NCBI GenBank assembly: GCA_023382975.1
Contig: JAHDXO010000033.1
Location: forward strand, 1 to 64,000
Length of the DNA: 64,000 nucleotides
Origin: Pirellulaceae bacterium
GTDB taxonomy: Bacteria > Planctomycetota > Planctomycetia > Pirellulales > Pirellulaceae
Direction: 5' to 3'
The number at the start of each line of letters is the position of its first letter. The first letter of the stretch is position 1. A model generated the notes under the pieces. The model ran no database searches. It was not told the origin of the DNA and saw only the letters and a list, made by a program, of their open reading frames with translations. Shown here in pieces: positions 23,758 through 32,741 of the stretch. Position numbers and translations under genes: made by a program.

Positions 23758-24957
23758 TTACCCCAGAATCCGTTTCCAACGGTCCAGGTTCCACTGAACC
23801 TTTTCCGCCTGTGTCATCTTGCTGAAGTCCGGTTCCGCCGGCCCGCTGACCGGCCGCGATTCGGTGCCCCCCGCCACGGTTCGAGCCCGCGAGGTGCCCG
23901 CGTAGCTGGACGCGGTGTCCGTCTGCTGAAGGTCGTCGGCCAAAGGCCGCTGAGGCCGGATGCCCAGTTTCTGCAGGTCGCCGTGATAGGCCCGCACCGC
24001 TTCGGCCGGTTCGATCTGGTCGTCCGCAACCGCGCGCAGATGGCGGACGAACGACAATTGATGCTCGGCGTTGTTGATCTTCCGCCCGTACAAGGCGACG
24101 CGAGCGCCGTACTTTTTCGCCTCCCACACCATGTGGTAGGCGTCGAACGTCGTCCCGGCCGATCCGCCCAGAATCCCCACGACCACCGAGGAATCGTACC
24201 GGACCAGCGCTTCAAGAGCCGCCGGGCCGTGGTAGACGATTTTGAGGAACACCGGGCGACCGCGGCGAGTGACCCCGGCCAGCAGCCGCGCGATGTGGTC
24301 GTTGATGAATCGCGCCAAGTCGGCCGGCGCGTGCTCGCCGGGTGCGTTGGGATCGAACACCTCCAGGAAGTGGCGGAATCCCTTCTGCTCGGCTTCCAGC
24401 CGGAACGTTTTGTACGCCTCCAGCGTCTGGCGGTCCAGTTCCGTATCGTTGTTCAGCGTGATCGAATACAGGCCGAGATTCGCGCCCAGGTGCCGCTCGT
24501 CGGGCGCGCAGGCGGATTTGCCGCACTGCGCGTGGTCGATCGTCGCCGTGCGGAACGGCAACGCGGGCTGCGAAGGATACCGGCCGCTGCCGGCAGCCAG
24601 CCAGATGTCCGTGGTGTCGTTTGCCCGGATCGCCGGGGTCACGTGGCTGCCGTCGAACAATCGCTCCTGGATCGTCAGCACCTCGCTAGAACTGGCGCTC
24701 ATCAACATGATATCGACCAGGCCCTGATGGACGATCTCGCGCATCAACTGCCGATACTCGGTCAACGTCCGAAACCGGGCTTCCTGGCCGTAGTACTCGG
24801 GACTCTGCCCCGGCGCGGACAGCCCGAACGCCATGTCGGCATCTTTGGCATCGGCCAGGATGAAATCCCGGCACGACGGATCGGCCTGGATGCGGGCCAG
24901 TTTCAAATCAAGCGATTTCGGCACCCGAGGTCTGGACGGCTGGGTACGATCGGACAT
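23758..24957 (-). CDS. Beta/alpha-barrel protein, aldolase-like (LacD/DeoC-type guess)
   Basis: A 399-residue protein. It looks like a TIM barrel: MAFGLSAPGQSPE, LVDIMLMSASSSEVLTIQE, RHFLEVFDPN, then PVFLKIVYHG, where Lys may be a Schiff base, and SSVVVGILGGSAGTTFDAYH, which fits a phosphate-binding loop. The last 70 residues are variable. Class I aldolases such as tagatose- or sulfofructose-phosphate aldolases are the closest type in my reading, but this is longer. Its position between a PfkB kinase (two bases downstream) and an isomerase fits an aldolase. No catalytic residue is proven. Confidence 0.55.
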   Translation of the reverse strand: MSDRTQPSRPRVPKSLDLKLARIQADPSCRDFILADAKDADMAFGLSAPGQSPEYYGQEARFRTLTEYRQLMREIVHQGLVDIMLMSASSSEVLTIQERLFDGSHVTPAIRANDTTDIWLAAGSGRYPSQPALPFRTATIDHAQCGKSACAPDERHLGANLGLYSITLNNDTELDRQTLEAYKTFRLEAEQKGFRHFLEVFDPNAPGEHAPADLARFINDHIARLLAGVTRRGRPVFLKIVYHGPAALEALVRYDSSVVVGILGGSAGTTFDAYHMVWEAKKYGARVALYGRKINNAEHQLSFVRHLRAVADDQIEPAEAVRAYHGDLQKLGIRPQRPLADDLQQTDTASSYAGTSRARTVAGGTESRPVSGPAEPDFSKMTQAEKVQWNLDRWKRILG

Positions 24958-25007
24958 CCTGCTCTCTCCCGTGGGATCTTGGGCGGACTTGGGATTTCCC
25001 CTCTAGT

Positions 25008-26042
25008 CTACCTTCCCATCAGGTGTTTCAGTACAGCAAATTCCAGCGCTTCGTAATTGCGGTCGGCCACGCACCGCTGCTCGACGTCTTTGGGGAACGT
25101 GCGAACCTTGTCCAGCAGCATTAAAAACACCTCGCGGCTGTTGGTCAAATGCAGAGTCGCCTGCTCCGCCTTCTGCGTGCGCATCGCCTTGACATCCAGC
25201 CCGACATACCGGCCGGTCTCCGCATAATTGGCCAGTTCCAGCACGCGGACCTGATTGTACGAGGCTCGCAGATTCGCCGCGCCGAACGACTTGTCCTGAT
25301 CGTACTTCAAGCCGTTCTGGTCGTTCAGATGGACGCTCCACAGCTTGTCGTGCGACAAAGCGAACGCCATTTCGTCCGACGGATCGAGGCCGGCCAGTAG
25401 GGCGTGCGCCGTCTCAATCAGCCCGCCGACGCGGTTCGGATCCTTCGTCTGGTACGCGATCGCCAACGCATGGCCAATCGTTGGCATGTAGGCTTGGTCC
25501 ATGGGTTCATTCGGTTTCGGCTCGATCGCCAGTTGAATTTCCGGATCGTGGTCAAGCATTTGGTTCAAGGCGTCCAGCAGATGGCGATGAGCGTCGATCG
25601 CGTTCTTCGATTCGCGGATGTACGTGCCCTCGCGAGCCAACCAGAGCACGATCAGTTTCGAGCCCAGCAGATTCGCGATGTCGATCGTCCGCTTGGCCCG
25701 GTCGATCGCCCATTTCCGCACCGCTGGATCGTTGGCGGTGAACCCGCCGTCGATCCCCATCGGGTTTTCCCACAATCGAGGGGCTACGAATTCGGCAACC
25801 AGCCCCTCGCCGTCCAGCATCTGCTTCATCGCCGAAGCTTCCTGCTGGATCTGAGCGGCGGATTTCGCCTCCACGTCCGGCACCGCATCGTCGTCGTGGA
25901 ACTGGACGGCGTCGAAGCCCAACTGCTTGTACAACTTCAACTTCTTGCCGAACTCGACACTGGGCCGAACCGTGGGTCCAAACGGATCCGCTCCCTCGTG
26001 GATGTTCCAGGGCCCGAACGAAAAACGGTATTCCGCCGCCAT
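25008..26042 (-). CDS. Xylose isomerase-like sugar isomerase
   Basis: A 344-residue TIM-barrel protein. Sequence marks of the XylA group: FHDDD with catalytic His, LWLAREGTY, IEPKPNEP with the metal Glu, HLNDQ, and VGLDVKAMRTQ near the end. This group converts aldoses to ketoses with two divalent metals. It is slightly shorter than ordinary XylA, so the substrate may differ from xylose. The start at 26042 follows AAAGGAG. It heads the run isomerase, aldolase-like protein, PfkB kinase, small membrane protein, with 50-base spacing to the next gene. Confidence 0.8.
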   Translation of the reverse strand: MAAEYRFSFGPWNIHEGADPFGPTVRPSVEFGKKLKLYKQLGFDAVQFHDDDAVPDVEAKSAAQIQQEASAMKQMLDGEGLVAEFVAPRLWENPMGIDGGFTANDPAVRKWAIDRAKRTIDIANLLGSKLIVLWLAREGTYIRESKNAIDAHRHLLDALNQMLDHDPEIQLAIEPKPNEPMDQAYMPTIGHALAIAYQTKDPNRVGGLIETAHALLAGLDPSDEMAFALSHDKLWSVHLNDQNGLKYDQDKSFGAANLRASYNQVRVLELANYAETGRYVGLDVKAMRTQKAEQATLHLTNSREVFLMLLDKVRTFPKDVEQRCVADRNYEALEFAVLKHLMGR

Positions 26043-26320
26043 CAGTAGCTCCTTTGCTTCTACATCATGTACGCAACCCAAAAACCGCTCACCCGCGCAT
26101 CCGCGACAACGCACGAACGGCGGAGAAACGGTAAGAATAGGTCGAACAAGGGTGGACAGGCAATGACCCCATTCGAAATGGGGGAGAGATGCGAATGTGT
26201 CTGATGGAGTCCGAAGGACTTGACGCGGAAGTCCAAATGCTTCATCAACGATCTGGGAGTCGCGTTCAGCGCGCGATCCACGATGGATGTGGTGGTGGTC
26301 ACCGTTGGGGAGTGGTGGCG

Positions 26321-27115
26321 ATGGATGTTCGAGCGTACAACCGGCGGGCGTGGGACGGATTGGTCGAGGCGGGGAATCGGTGGACGATTCCTGTGACCGG
26401 TGACGAGATCCAGCGTGCGAGGGATGGGGATTGGCAGGTCGTGTTGACGCCCACGAGGCCGGTTCCCCGATCGTGGTTCCCCGATCTGATGGGGGCGGCG
26501 GTTCTTTGCCTTGCGTCCGGCGGCGGCCAACAAGGTCCGTTGCTGGCGGCGGCCGGCGCGAGGGTCACGGTGCTGGACAACTCGCCGCGCCAATTGCTGC
26601 AGGATCGGATGATCGCGGACAGGGAGGGGCTTTCGTTGGCGACCGTCGAAGGCGACATGGCCGACTTGTCAGCGTTCGAGCGAGCGACGTTCGACTTGAT
26701 CTTTCACCCCTGTTCCAACTGCTTCGTGCCCGATGTCCGCCCGGTCTGGCGCGAATGTGCCCGCGTGCTGCGTCCCGGCGGCATCCTGCTGGCGGGGTTT
26801 TCCAATCCGGTTCGCTATTTATTCGACATCGACGATATGGAGACTGGCAACTTGGTCGTCCGCCACTCGATCCCTTATTCGGACGCAACCGATTTGAGCG
26901 AGACCGACCGCCAACGTATCATTCTGGACCAGGGCGAACCGCTGGAGTTCGGTCATGCGCTGGAGCACCAGATCGGTGGCCAACTGGATGCCGGGTTCGC
27001 GATCACGGAGTTCTACGAGGACCGCTACGACGACCCTGTGGCGGACCCGCTGTCCAAGTACCTGCCAACGTTCGTGGCGACCCGAGCGGTTCGAACAGCA
27101 AGCGTGCGAGTCTGA
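26321..27115 (+). CDS. Class I SAM-dependent methyltransferase
   Basis: A 264-residue protein. Motif I is VLCLASGGGQQG followed by VTVLDNS; the later motifs (FDLIFHPCSNCFVPDVRPVW, CARVLRPGGILLAGF) fit a small-molecule methyltransferase of the class I fold. GGGGAG lies eight bases before the ATG at 26321. It starts a three-gene plus-strand group with a membrane protein and an ICMT-like protein. Substrate unknown; a lipid-linked molecule is possible given the partners. Confidence 0.8.
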   Translation: MDVRAYNRRAWDGLVEAGNRWTIPVTGDEIQRARDGDWQVVLTPTRPVPRSWFPDLMGAAVLCLASGGGQQGPLLAAAGARVTVLDNSPRQLLQDRMIADREGLSLATVEGDMADLSAFERATFDLIFHPCSNCFVPDVRPVWRECARVLRPGGILLAGFSNPVRYLFDIDDMETGNLVVRHSIPYSDATDLSETDRQRIILDQGEPLEFGHALEHQIGGQLDAGFAITEFYEDRYDDPVADPLSKYLPTFVATRAVRTASVRV

Positions 27116-27158
27116 TCCCCGAGGTCCGTTTCGGCTATCCGGCGTGGAATCCAACAAG

Positions 27159-27557
27159 ATGTCATTTCGCAAGCTGGGAATCTGGTTCCTAATCGCTCAG
27201 GCGGGTGGCGGAACTGCGTGGTGGTGTCTGTTGCTCGCATGGCCGGCGATGCGAGTTCCGTTTCTGGCCGCGCGAGCACCCGATGCGACGCTGCTCGCTT
27301 TCTCGCTGGCCGACGGAGTCTTGTTCGTTGGCGCGTCGGCGGCGAGTGCGTACGGATTGTGGATGCGACGTCGATGGGCTTGGCCGCTGCTGTGCGTTCA
27401 TGCGGGTGCGGCCGGTTATGCGGGGCTCTATTGCTGGACGCTGGTTGCCATCACCGGCGGCGACGGACTTCTCGGCGCAGCGTTGATGACTCCGTCACTC
27501 GTGGTTCCGGGGGTACTTGTCTGGCATCTGCGCCCGGAGATCCAAACGACATGCTAA
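27159..27557 (+). CDS. Small multi-span membrane protein
   Basis: A 132-residue protein with about four hydrophobic segments (MSFRKLGIWFLIAQAGGG, then AFSLADGVLFVGASAAS, WPLLCVHAGAAGYAGLYCWT and LMTPSLVVPGVLVW). No family is recognised. It starts 43 bases after the methyltransferase and overlaps the ICMT-like gene by seven bases, so the three are probably one operon. Confidence 0.6.
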   Translation: MSFRKLGIWFLIAQAGGGTAWWCLLLAWPAMRVPFLAARAPDATLLAFSLADGVLFVGASAASAYGLWMRRRWAWPLLCVHAGAAGYAGLYCWTLVAITGGDGLLGAALMTPSLVVPGVLVWHLRPEIQTTC

Positions 27558-28093
27558 GCGGAATCCGAGGACGAGAAGCCGATCCGGCCTCTTGCGGCTG
27601 GAATGTCGCCAAGACACTGGCTCAAACATTGGTGTTCTGGTTGGTCTTTCTGGTTCTCTTGCCGGCAGCGATCTATCGACTGGAGTATGAGTTGGGGATT
27701 GACGGGGCAAGGTTCGGCAGTTCGGCCAGCCAGTGGACGGGCGTCGGGTTGTTCGTTCTCGGCGGCACGCTAGGGATGGTCAGCGGCGTCATGATGGCGG
27801 TGTACGGGGCGGGGACGCCGCTGCCACTGGATTGCCCGCGCCGTTTGGTCGTAGTCGGACCCTACCGCTACGTCCGCAACCCGATGGCGGTGGCCGGGTT
27901 GTGCCAGGGGATCGCGGTCGGGTTGATTCTCGGTTCCCCGGCCGTGGTGGCCTATGCGGCGCTCGGAGGCCCGGTGTGGCACCTGCTTGTCAGACCGTGG
28001 GAGGAAGCCGACTTGGAGGCGCGGTTCGGGGAATCGTACCGCCGATACCGCACCGCCGTCCGTTGTTGGCTGCCGCGGTCTCCAGGACGCTGA
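27551..28093 (+). CDS. Isoprenylcysteine carboxyl methyltransferase-like membrane protein
   Basis: A 180-residue membrane protein with three or four helices. The conserved C-terminal block is clear: GPYRYVRNPM, then EEADLEARFGESYRRYR, as in ICMT/PEMT-type methyltransferases, which bind SAM on the membrane face. Bacterial members methylate lipids or unknown substrates. Upstream are a soluble methyltransferase and another membrane protein. Confidence 0.75.
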   Translation: MLSGIRGREADPASCGWNVAKTLAQTLVFWLVFLVLLPAAIYRLEYELGIDGARFGSSASQWTGVGLFVLGGTLGMVSGVMMAVYGAGTPLPLDCPRRLVVVGPYRYVRNPMAVAGLCQGIAVGLILGSPAVVAYAALGGPVWHLLVRPWEEADLEARFGESYRRYRTAVRCWLPRSPGR

Positions 28094-28097
28094 CGGA

Positions 28098-28361
28098 TTA
28101 GGTAGTCGCCTGTCGTTGCCCCATGACTGCCGCCTCAATCTCCGCTCGCGCCACGACGCAACCGGCCGAATTCACGTCCGCGATCGCTGATCGCAAAGCG
28201 GCCTCCAATGATTCCGCCTCCCGGTGGAAATCGATCGCGGTGACGTCGTTGCACATCCCCGGCGAACCATCATTGCAACCTGCGACGTACAAGCGTTCGG
28301 CCAACTCCTCGGTCAGTTCCGGCGAACCCGCCAAGACCAAAGTGAAACTGTATTTCTTCAC
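28098..28361 (-). CDS. Small protein, partner of the HicA-like protein (antitoxin-like)
   Basis: An 87-residue protein with MKKYSFTLVLAGSPELTEEL, then YVAGCNDGSPGMCNDVTAID and REAESLEAALRSAIADVNSA. This pattern is common in a family of small proteins paired with HicA-like partners. It starts 28 bases after the partner gene on the same strand. An antitoxin role is inferred from the pairing; no DNA-binding motif is obvious. Confidence 0.5.
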   Translation of the reverse strand: MKKYSFTLVLAGSPELTEELAERLYVAGCNDGSPGMCNDVTAIDFHREAESLEAALRSAIADVNSAGCVVARAEIEAAVMGQRQATT

Positions 28362-28389
28362 GCCTCATCCCTCCCAGTGCGGTACCGCT

Positions 28390-28620
28390 CTATTCATCGT
28401 GCGGGCAACGCTCCACTGCACGCACGATATCCGTGGCGTGATCCTCGGGACAACGCGGCGTACAGTACACAATGCGACGACATCCAGAACGATCACGCTG
28501 CGAACAGAACAGCGTTCCCCATATATGAGCATGTCCACCAGCCTCGCGAAGTCTCCAACCGTGCTCTATTGCGTAGGCGACTGCTTCGCGAATGTGCTTG
28601 TTCGGATGCTGGCTTGCCAT
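28390..28620 (-). CDS. HicA-like small protein (toxin-like)
   Basis: A 76-residue protein with a helix (HPNKHIREAVAYAIEHGWRL), then EAGGHAHIWGTLFC, where the His in GGH sits as in the HicA double-stranded RNA-binding fold. It has more Cys residues than typical HicA. HicA toxins cut mRNA. An upstream in-frame Met gives a longer form, but ATG 28620 starts the conserved part. It precedes the antitoxin-like gene, as in many toxin-antitoxin pairs. Confidence 0.5.
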   Translation of the reverse strand: MASQHPNKHIREAVAYAIEHGWRLREAGGHAHIWGTLFCSQRDRSGCRRIVYCTPRCPEDHATDIVRAVERCPHDE

Positions 28621-28736
28621 TAGGAGTTCCCGCTGTCTCCACAATCCCACCAACGTTTCCAGTCTACCCGCTGCTGCGCATCCGGGCTATCCCTTTAACG
28701 GAACAACGTCCTTTCATCGCGAGTCTTCACACTGTC

Positions 28737-30698
28737 TCACTGGGACTCCGGACGGCTTCGCGAACGCTGTCGCTGCCAGTCGGGGTTGGCTTTCTTGTAC
28801 TCTTGAAAGGCGGCGTATTCTTGCGGGTCGAGAAAACCGTCTTGGTTCTTGTCGATGATCGGGAACAACCAACCCCAGCCGGGCTTGCCCGCTTCCCACT
28901 CGGACTTGGACACCCGCCCGTCTTCGTCGGGATCGCACGTGCGGCGGAGTTCGTCAAACGTGTAGGTTGCGCTGCTTCGCGAGGCGGCCGCCAATTGCGA
29001 TAGCTCCTCGGTCCACTCCAGCACTTGTCCGGCTCGTTCCAGTGTGCTGCGAAAAACCACCGGATCGATCTGCTGGACGGTCGTGTTCTCGGCCAACGCC
29101 TGGCACGCGGCGATGCCGGCCGATTGGCCGCAGATCATGAATACGGGTTCCATGCGAGCCGAAGCGTAACCGAGATGCGTGGCGGAGAAACAGACCGGGA
29201 CCAGCAGATTGGTACACTCGTCGGCCTTCGGCGTGATCGCTCGGTACGGGACGGGATAAGGCACATTGGTCGGGCCGCGCGATCCGCCGATGAACATCTT
29301 GCCTTCGAGCCCCACGAAGATCTGCTCATCGCTCCGGAACCAGATCCGCCGGGCCGGGTACGTGTCGATCCCGTACTGCGCCAGACCGATCGGATCGTCG
29401 ACCGTTGTGCGGTTGTAGACGTCGTGGGCCGTGATCGTATACCGGCCCGCCAGTCGCCGCGCGACGCGGATGTACAATTGGTGCGGCCAACCTAGCGTCT
29501 CAGGATGAGGGCGACCGTCCAGTCCCAACGCGGCGGTCCGCTGTCGGAAGTCTTCGGGGACGCGCGCGTCGGTGCTCATGAAACGGTGTAGGCCGCGGAG
29601 GTAGTCCTGGTGCTGCTTCCAAACTCGCGCCTTATCCGCGTAGTCGCCACCGGCGTAGAACTGGCTGATTCCGACCGGCGCCATCGTGAAGAGCGAGTCG
29701 CGGTGGTAATTCCATTCGCCCGAGTTCATCCAGCCGGGAAAGATGCGCCGCAACCGGTCGTGCAATTGCTGCGGATCGGCAATCGTCTTCGTCAAGTGCT
29801 CGACGTAGCGGCCGACCAGTTCGAACTGCTCGGCATGGTAGTCGGCCGGGGGCGTCAGATCGATCCGGTGCTGCGGATCGTCGGTTGTGTAATAGCGGTA
29901 GTTGTACGCTTGCGTGTAGCCGTCGGCGGCTCCGATCGGCTTGCCGTGATCGTCTTCCACCCAGGCCAGCAGACCGCTGGCTGGCTGGCCGGGCTCGATA
30001 AACGGATCGATCGGCGCTGATTCCATCGGAGGTTGGACGCCCGCGTACTGCTCGTCGAATTCTTCGGCAGCCTCGCGTCCCACGCGGTACGACACGTCGG
30101 CGGTCGCCATCAGGTCGCCCTCGTAGCTGGCATCGATGAAGACGCGGGCTGTGACGCGCAATGCACCGGTTTGTTCTGGTTCGGCGACCGGGCACCCCAA
30201 GGGATCGAAGGGTGCCAGGTCGAACATCGCGGCCTGGATGTCATGCCCGTCCTTTTCGCAGCCGCTAACGCGATGGTCGAATACGACGGGCACTTCGTGT
30301 TGCTTCAGCAAATCGAGGAAATCCCGGCGGATGTCCAGCGGGTTCAGTTCGCGGTTGCTCTTGGAGGCCCGCACCAACTGGCCATCGCGCTCGACCAGCG
30401 GTTGCCCGAGTGTCGTCAGCAGTTGGCGAGTCAGTCCGCCGGTGGCGTGGATATTCGGGCAATCCTGCGTGGGCTTCAACCCCGCGCCCAGCATTCCGCC
30501 GACCCAGCGGCTCGGTTCGACGATCACCACCGACCGACCTTGCTGCCGAACCGCGACGGCGGCGAGAATGCCCGCCGGGGTTGCAGCGTAGACACAAACA
30601 TCGGCGGCGATCCGGCGCGTCTCGGCTTGCGCCGAGGGAAGCGACAACGTAGGCGCAATCAAGACAGCCAGCACGATTCCTGTCCGGTAGGCGTTCAT
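28737..30698 (-). CDS. Secreted FAD-dependent oxidoreductase with EF-hand tail
   Basis: A 653-residue protein with a signal peptide (MNAYRTGIVLAVLIAPTLSL). The FAD domain starts with VCVYAATPAGILAAVAVRQQ, then GGMLGAGLKPTQDC, and later CFSATHLGYASARMEP and CGQSAGIAACQAL, typical of the planctomycete FAD_oxidored family. The last 70 residues contain two EF-hand loops, DPDEDGRVSKSEW and DKNQDGFLDPQEY, which should bind calcium. Substrate unknown; it lies next to sugar-acid genes. The loop GxGxxG is changed (ATPAG). Confidence 0.75.
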   Translation of the reverse strand: MNAYRTGIVLAVLIAPTLSLPSAQAETRRIAADVCVYAATPAGILAAVAVRQQGRSVVIVEPSRWVGGMLGAGLKPTQDCPNIHATGGLTRQLLTTLGQPLVERDGQLVRASKSNRELNPLDIRRDFLDLLKQHEVPVVFDHRVSGCEKDGHDIQAAMFDLAPFDPLGCPVAEPEQTGALRVTARVFIDASYEGDLMATADVSYRVGREAAEEFDEQYAGVQPPMESAPIDPFIEPGQPASGLLAWVEDDHGKPIGAADGYTQAYNYRYYTTDDPQHRIDLTPPADYHAEQFELVGRYVEHLTKTIADPQQLHDRLRRIFPGWMNSGEWNYHRDSLFTMAPVGISQFYAGGDYADKARVWKQHQDYLRGLHRFMSTDARVPEDFRQRTAALGLDGRPHPETLGWPHQLYIRVARRLAGRYTITAHDVYNRTTVDDPIGLAQYGIDTYPARRIWFRSDEQIFVGLEGKMFIGGSRGPTNVPYPVPYRAITPKADECTNLLVPVCFSATHLGYASARMEPVFMICGQSAGIAACQALAENTTVQQIDPVVFRSTLERAGQVLEWTEELSQLAAASRSSATYTFDELRRTCDPDEDGRVSKSEWEAGKPGWGWLFPIIDKNQDGFLDPQEYAAFQEYKKANPDWQRQRSRSRPESQ

Positions 30699-30724
30699 TT
30701 CGCGATTCCCTCAATTGTTCAGCA

Positions 30725-31366
30725 TCAGGCGATGTCGGCAGCCCGAAACACGGCATCCAGTTCGACGGCGAAGCCCGCCAATAGCAGCGACCGTGCCGTT
30801 TGCCCGGCTTCGTAAACGCCCGCTTCGCGATATTCGCTGTCTTTCAGCGTCAACACCGAAATGCTGCGCTGCTGGGGATCGATGATCCAGTACTCCGCGA
30901 TCCCGGCCTGGGCGTATTCCCGCCGCTTGATAACCAGGTCTCGCTGGCGGGCCGCTTCGCCTTCGCTCAGAACCTCGACTACCAAGTCGGCGCCTGCTGG
31001 GTACTTGTCCGTTTCCGCCAACCGGCGAGCACTCAAATAAACTAGATCGGGTTCGCGATACGTGCCGGAGCTCAACTGGACGGGCAATGGCGCGAAGAGA
31101 ACCGCACCACCGGGATGCTCCTGCAGATAGGCTTCGAGCAACGAGCACAGGAACTTGACGATCAATTGGTGGGTGATCGTCGGTATCGGCAATACCTCCA
31201 GTCGTCCGTCGACCAGCTCAACCAACCGGTTGACATTCAGCGCCAAGTACTCGTCGGCGTTCCAATTTTCCTGGCGCGGAAAGAACTCCGTCACTTCCCA
31301 CGTTGGCTCGCCAAGCTGCGAAGCAGAACCTTGCCACGAATTGGCAAGTTGAGAGACAGGACTCAT
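30725..31366 (-). CDS. Uma2-family (DUF820) putative endonuclease
   Basis: A 213-residue protein of the Uma2/DUF820 group, which has a PD-(D/E)XK nuclease fold. Visible marks: YREPDLVYLS, ADLVVEVLSEGE with the Asp and Glu, then the Lys in VIKRREYA, and EYWIIDPQQRSISVL. Activity and substrate are unclear for this large family. The start at 31366 follows GGAGGACACC. It lies 27 bases before the FAD gene and 104 after the LarA-like gene on the same strand. Confidence 0.75.
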   Translation of the reverse strand: MSPVSQLANSWQGSASQLGEPTWEVTEFFPRQENWNADEYLALNVNRLVELVDGRLEVLPIPTITHQLIVKFLCSLLEAYLQEHPGGAVLFAPLPVQLSSGTYREPDLVYLSARRLAETDKYPAGADLVVEVLSEGEAARQRDLVIKRREYAQAGIAEYWIIDPQQRSISVLTLKDSEYREAGVYEAGQTARSLLLAGFAVELDAVFRAADIA

Positions 31367-31469
31367 GGGTGTCCTCCGAAAAATTTGCGGCCGAATTCTG
31401 CTGTATCCTATCATCCGGCGAGGCGACGGAGAAGGTATCGGCGCCGCAGCGACAGCGGCAGTTGGTCGC

Positions 31470-32741
31470 TCACAGCCGGCTTGCGTGCGCCCAGAGTCCC
31501 AGGGCCGGATTGCTGATGTAGTAGATCCGCTGGCCGTCGTCCATCGTGTTCCAACCGTCGGTCAAACGCTCGGGATCGTACCGGCGAAGCATCTCTTGCA
31601 GATCGCCGTACTGATAGCCGACGCCTTCGATTTCGGACCGGTCGAGTTGGCCGGGGCAGTAGGTGATCCGGAAGCGGTTCTCGGACGAGCCGTGGATCAG
31701 GTGGGCGGCGGCGGACAGGTTCTGCTGGAGGTCCTCGTTCTCCTGCATGAACTGCATGATCTCCGGCGTCGTGCGGTAGCCGTACTTGCGAATCAGGCGG
31801 TCGATCTGCTGGTCCTCGCCGAACGTCTGAACCGCGGGCGCCAGCACGATCAGTTCCCCGCCGTCGTCAATGGCCATCCGCGTCCGGTAGATCGATTTGT
31901 TGCCTAACCACGTGCTGTGGAATTCCTCCGGATCGAGATACACCACGACTTTCCGGAACGGTTCTTCGACGACGGTGAAGTTGACTTGGACCGACAATTC
32001 GGCTGCCCGTTCGAAACATTCCTGATCGTCGCCGACGAACAGACCTCGCGTCACCAGGCCGCCCGCGCCGTCGCTGCCGACGACGGTCAACACGTAGACC
32101 AGCGGCAGGTGGCGGCAGAAATGGTCTTGGGCGTAGTTTAGAATCCGCCGCAGCGGCGTATCCGCGCGGCCCATCATGCGTTCCATGCCGTAAGCGGCCC
32201 CGATGAAGTGGCTCTCGTTGATCCCTTGCGATCCGCCGGTGCCGACGAAGATGTTCTTGTTGTAGTTGGCCATGCCGATCACTTCGTGCGGCACGACTTG
32301 GCCGATCGACAGGATCAGGTCGTGGCCGCCCTCCCAGATCAGCTTGTTCAACTGGGCCGGCCAGGGCTTGGTCCAAATCCCGTCGGTCACTTCGGTCACA
32401 TAATCGGCCGGTACGTGACCGATCGTGACCACGTCCTCGCGCCAGCGGTGCGGGCGGATCAGCGAGGTCGGCAGACCGGGGAACATTTTCTCCAACTGCC
32501 ACGGCGGCATGGGGACGTGCGTTCCCAAGGCGGGCATGACGTCCACCAGGCGGTCGCCGAAATAGTCGTAGGTCATGCAGGTCAACAGGCCGCCGCGGCT
32601 GTTGAACCGCGTGAAATCCGGGGGCAGTGCGAGTACCCGCCGCCGCTGGCCCAGTTGTTCGAAACAGGCGGTCAACGCTTCCCGCAGTTGCTGATCGGTC
32701 AGGGCCGTGGTCGTCGAGCCCTCGGCGAAATAGAGAGTCAT
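31470..32741 (-). CDS. LarA-like (DUF2088) racemase/epimerase
   Basis: A 423-residue protein of the nickel-pincer racemase superfamily. It has DFTRFNSRGG, GTHVPMPPWQLE and GHVPADYVTEV where LarA has GTHRPM and related stretches, and a long C-terminal part (KNIFVGTGGSQGINESHFIG). Members interconvert hydroxy acids or sugar acids. The 4-base overlap with the DHDPS-like gene suggests tight coupling in a sugar-acid pathway. LarB/LarC maturation proteins are not in the window, so whether it carries the nickel cofactor is open. Confidence 0.7.
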   Translation of the reverse strand: MTLYFAEGSTTTALTDQQLREALTACFEQLGQRRRVLALPPDFTRFNSRGGLLTCMTYDYFGDRLVDVMPALGTHVPMPPWQLEKMFPGLPTSLIRPHRWREDVVTIGHVPADYVTEVTDGIWTKPWPAQLNKLIWEGGHDLILSIGQVVPHEVIGMANYNKNIFVGTGGSQGINESHFIGAAYGMERMMGRADTPLRRILNYAQDHFCRHLPLVYVLTVVGSDGAGGLVTRGLFVGDDQECFERAAELSVQVNFTVVEEPFRKVVVYLDPEEFHSTWLGNKSIYRTRMAIDDGGELIVLAPAVQTFGEDQQIDRLIRKYGYRTTPEIMQFMQENEDLQQNLSAAAHLIHGSSENRFRITYCPGQLDRSEIEGVGYQYGDLQEMLRRYDPERLTDGWNTMDDGQRIYYISNPALGLWAHASRL

